64,000 nucleotides of DNA from NCBI RefSeq assembly GCF_041296385.1, contig NC_091013.1, positions 7,950,001 to 8,014,000 of the forward strand. The letters are read 5' to 3'. Positions 62,030-64,000 of this stretch are shown one piece after another; the stretch's first letter is position 1, and each line of letters opens with the position of its first letter. The DNA is from Aphelocoma coerulescens (Eukaryota; Chordata; Aves; Passeriformes; Corvidae). The position numbers and the translations under genes are program-made. The notes under the pieces are model-generated. The model did no database searches. It was not told where the DNA came from and saw nothing but the letters and a program-made list of their open reading frames with translations.

Positions 62030-62195
62030 CTGACAAACTAGTACTGGAGATACAGCTTTTGCCGGTATAACTTATACCAGTTTCCTAAAGAAACTGGGGC
62101 TTTCATTGCCAGAGGTATCTCACTGATGTTGTAATTTGTTCCCACACTCTTTGCTATGCTGGCAAAACTTGAAAGTGCAGTTCACTGTTTTTCTC
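62030..62195. mobile_element. Possible ancient DNA-transposon (MITE-like) relic with nested hairpins
   Basis: GCTTTTGCCGGTATAACTTA and, further on, GCTATGCTGGCAAAACTTGA resemble the inverted 'ccggtataactta / gctatgccggcaaaact' blocks of old non-autonomous elements common in turtles, crocodilians and birds. Two adjacent perfect hairpins are present: GGTATA/TATACC (62064-62078) and CCAGTTTC/GAAACTGG (62077-62097). The family name and boundaries are unknown. Confidence 0.4.
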
Positions 62196-64000
62196 TCGGT
62201 GCCTTTTCTCCTAAGTTAGCTTTTCTATCCCTGTGCTTACCCTAGCTGTTTCCCTGGGCACATCTGATCATCTATTGTCTTCAGAATAGTTCCAGGTAAT
62301 GAGAGGGGTGGGATGCTATTTGGAGGGTCTAAGCAGATACTGGTTCCTTGTAAGAGAGCTGTATCGAAATCTGGAGCGTGGTTACACTTCAGAAGGGAAT
62401 GTAGTGATGGAGGGGTCCAGGACAGAAGAAACGGGGTCTGGCAGTTGGGTTAAGTAGGATGCTGGGTCAGAATGGCACAGAGGAACCAGGGACAGCCTGA
62501 GTGGAGGAAATATCCAGCAGAAGGCAGAGGCTGTGGACAGTGAAGGCAGCTAGCAGAGACAAAAGCATTAGCAAGACAAGGCAGATCATGCTCACCATCG
62601 TGTGTCAAGGCCATTTCCATTTCCAGTATCTCAGTCTGATGCTGGAATCAGTTTTATTGCAAAATGACTGGCATCATAAATAAATAAGCATTCACATCCT
62701 TAGTCAAACACTGCACATTATGGGTTGGGGAATGGAGTCCTGAATGTGTCCGTGATATGCCAAACCCCTAGCCAGCATCGCTGCTACAAACCCAGGATCC
62801 AAGACCCTTAGCTTACCTCGTGCTCTGTTAAATAAAACATTCTGTTCTTTCTCTTTCTACTGATGAGACTGAGGAGGAAGGCCTGAAAAGTTTGAAGTTC
62901 CTGAAGACTCCTACAGTTGAATTGTTTAAAAAATCCTTAGTGCAGTGAACATTTTCATTGTACTGCCTGGAGAATGGAAGAGATGCTGGGATTATGGATC
63001 AAATGTCTGCTTGGTCTAGGGCTACTGGATATTACACCTGAATCCTTCCTTTAGAGCAGCCATCCCATCTAAGAGGGTCAGACCCCTCCTCTTGCACATG
63101 CATATGCCTCTCCTCACTTCCTGTGGTCTGACTCATGCTCATAGATGTGGTGCAAGCCTTGGCAGACTAAAATAGTTGTGTGATGAGGTGACATACCAAC
63201 CCCCCAGCCCTGCCAGAGACGTGGCAAGTGGCAGTGTTGCGTGGGAGGGAAGGTAGCAGCTTCCTCCACCCTGAAGGGAGACTTCCCATGCTGTGCAGCA
63301 GAACAGGTCAGAAGCAGCAGCTTCTTGCAGCGGCTCTCTGCACTGATTCCCTGATCTCTGCAAAGCCATGTACAACTCCTGGATGCTCACCCCGCTTGAA
63401 AGTCCTTACTTGTTGGCAGCTGGCTTGGCACAGTGCTGCCTCCAGGCTTCTGGCTCAGTACTGGAGGGATCAGAAGATGATTTTGAAACAAACATAATTT
63501 TTGGGGCCCCATGGTCTTGTTAATGAGAAGAAAGCGATGTGCTTTTGGGTAACTCCTTGGTGTGACGTGCTTATTTCAGAAACTGCATAAATCCCCGTTC
63601 CCTGAGCAAGATAGTGATTGATCAAGCCTGAGCTTCACACTCATTTAAAGCAGACATACACAGCTACTGCTACTGAATGCAGTGGTCGCACACACAAAAA
63701 ATCAACCAGACTGAGTCAGAACAAAGCCGAGTGTCCTATTGCTCTTTGCTTTGCAAGTCACCAGCAAAGCAGCTGCACACAAAATGCTTCAGTACCTTCA
63801 GTAGGCTGTCCTACAGTACAAGTGTAAGAAGTTTAGGCTGTCTTGGATCTCAGACAATGGGGGAGATGAGCTTTACACCTAGAAATTTGTCAAGCCACCA
63901 GAGTCAACATGAGGTGTGTTCCCAACAAGACTGTAGAGCTCATACATTATGCTCTAAAGGCTTTATGAGGCTGTCCATAACACAGAAACATGAGGTTGAT
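62196..64000. other. Intergenic, no gene seen
   Basis: Neutral composition with short overlapping frames lacking motifs. No gene, RNA or further repeat is recognised up to the window end. Confidence 0.6.

Overview
The window looks like vertebrate nuclear DNA, most likely from a bird. The evidence is a split gene with GT-AG introns, an AU-rich 3' UTR with a polyadenylation signal, very low interspersed-repeat density, and one CR1 LINE tail at about 15050-15186 whose 3' end has the sauropsid/avian form (a TTGGACTTGATGATCTT-type stretch followed by GATTCTATGAT). There are no bacterial operons, CRISPR arrays, rRNAs or convincing tRNAs.

Region 1 (1-12380, + strand) is the 3' end of BCOR, the BCL6 corepressor subunit of the non-canonical Polycomb complex PRC1.1. 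Five coding exons (1344-1510, 8307-8452, 9591-9668, 9878-10028, 11256-11550) join in frame into a 278-residue C-terminal fragment. It covers the end of one ankyrin repeat, two full ankyrin repeats, a linker with an acidic patch, and the PUFD domain that binds PCGF1. The upstream exons lie outside the window. An 830-nt 3' UTR follows, ending near an AATAAA at 12358. Points to note in the gene are a triplicated 31-bp unit at the branch-point position of the last intron, a decoy splice acceptor 67 nt before the first exon, and a 10-bp perfect hairpin plus a Pumilio-type site in the 3' UTR.

Region 2 (12386-64000) shows no gene I can support. In mammals the DNA beyond the BCOR 3' end is a long gene-poor interval, so an empty 50 kb is expected. 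The region is not featureless. It holds the CR1 tail, several very old and decayed repeats (MIR/L2-like at 30270, 35000, 35375 and 38905; other old amniote relics at 40735, 57365, 57570 and 62030), a G-rich minisatellite beside a CpG-dense block at 34490-34830, a Z-DNA-type run, and a set of AT-rich blocks dense in homeobox, POU and FOX motifs that look like distal enhancers. The best of these are 16060-16415 and 43085-43290. Two adjacent minus-strand open frames at 51275-51920 are an unexplained weak coding candidate.

Taken together the window is a chromatin-regulator gene end followed by a probable regulatory gene desert. I did not find a clear new multi-gene system. The most testable new signals are the candidate enhancers, the CpG/G-quadruplex block flanked by MIR relics, and the branch-point tandem repeat. 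Enhancer and repeat calls come from reading motifs by eye and have not been checked by alignment.
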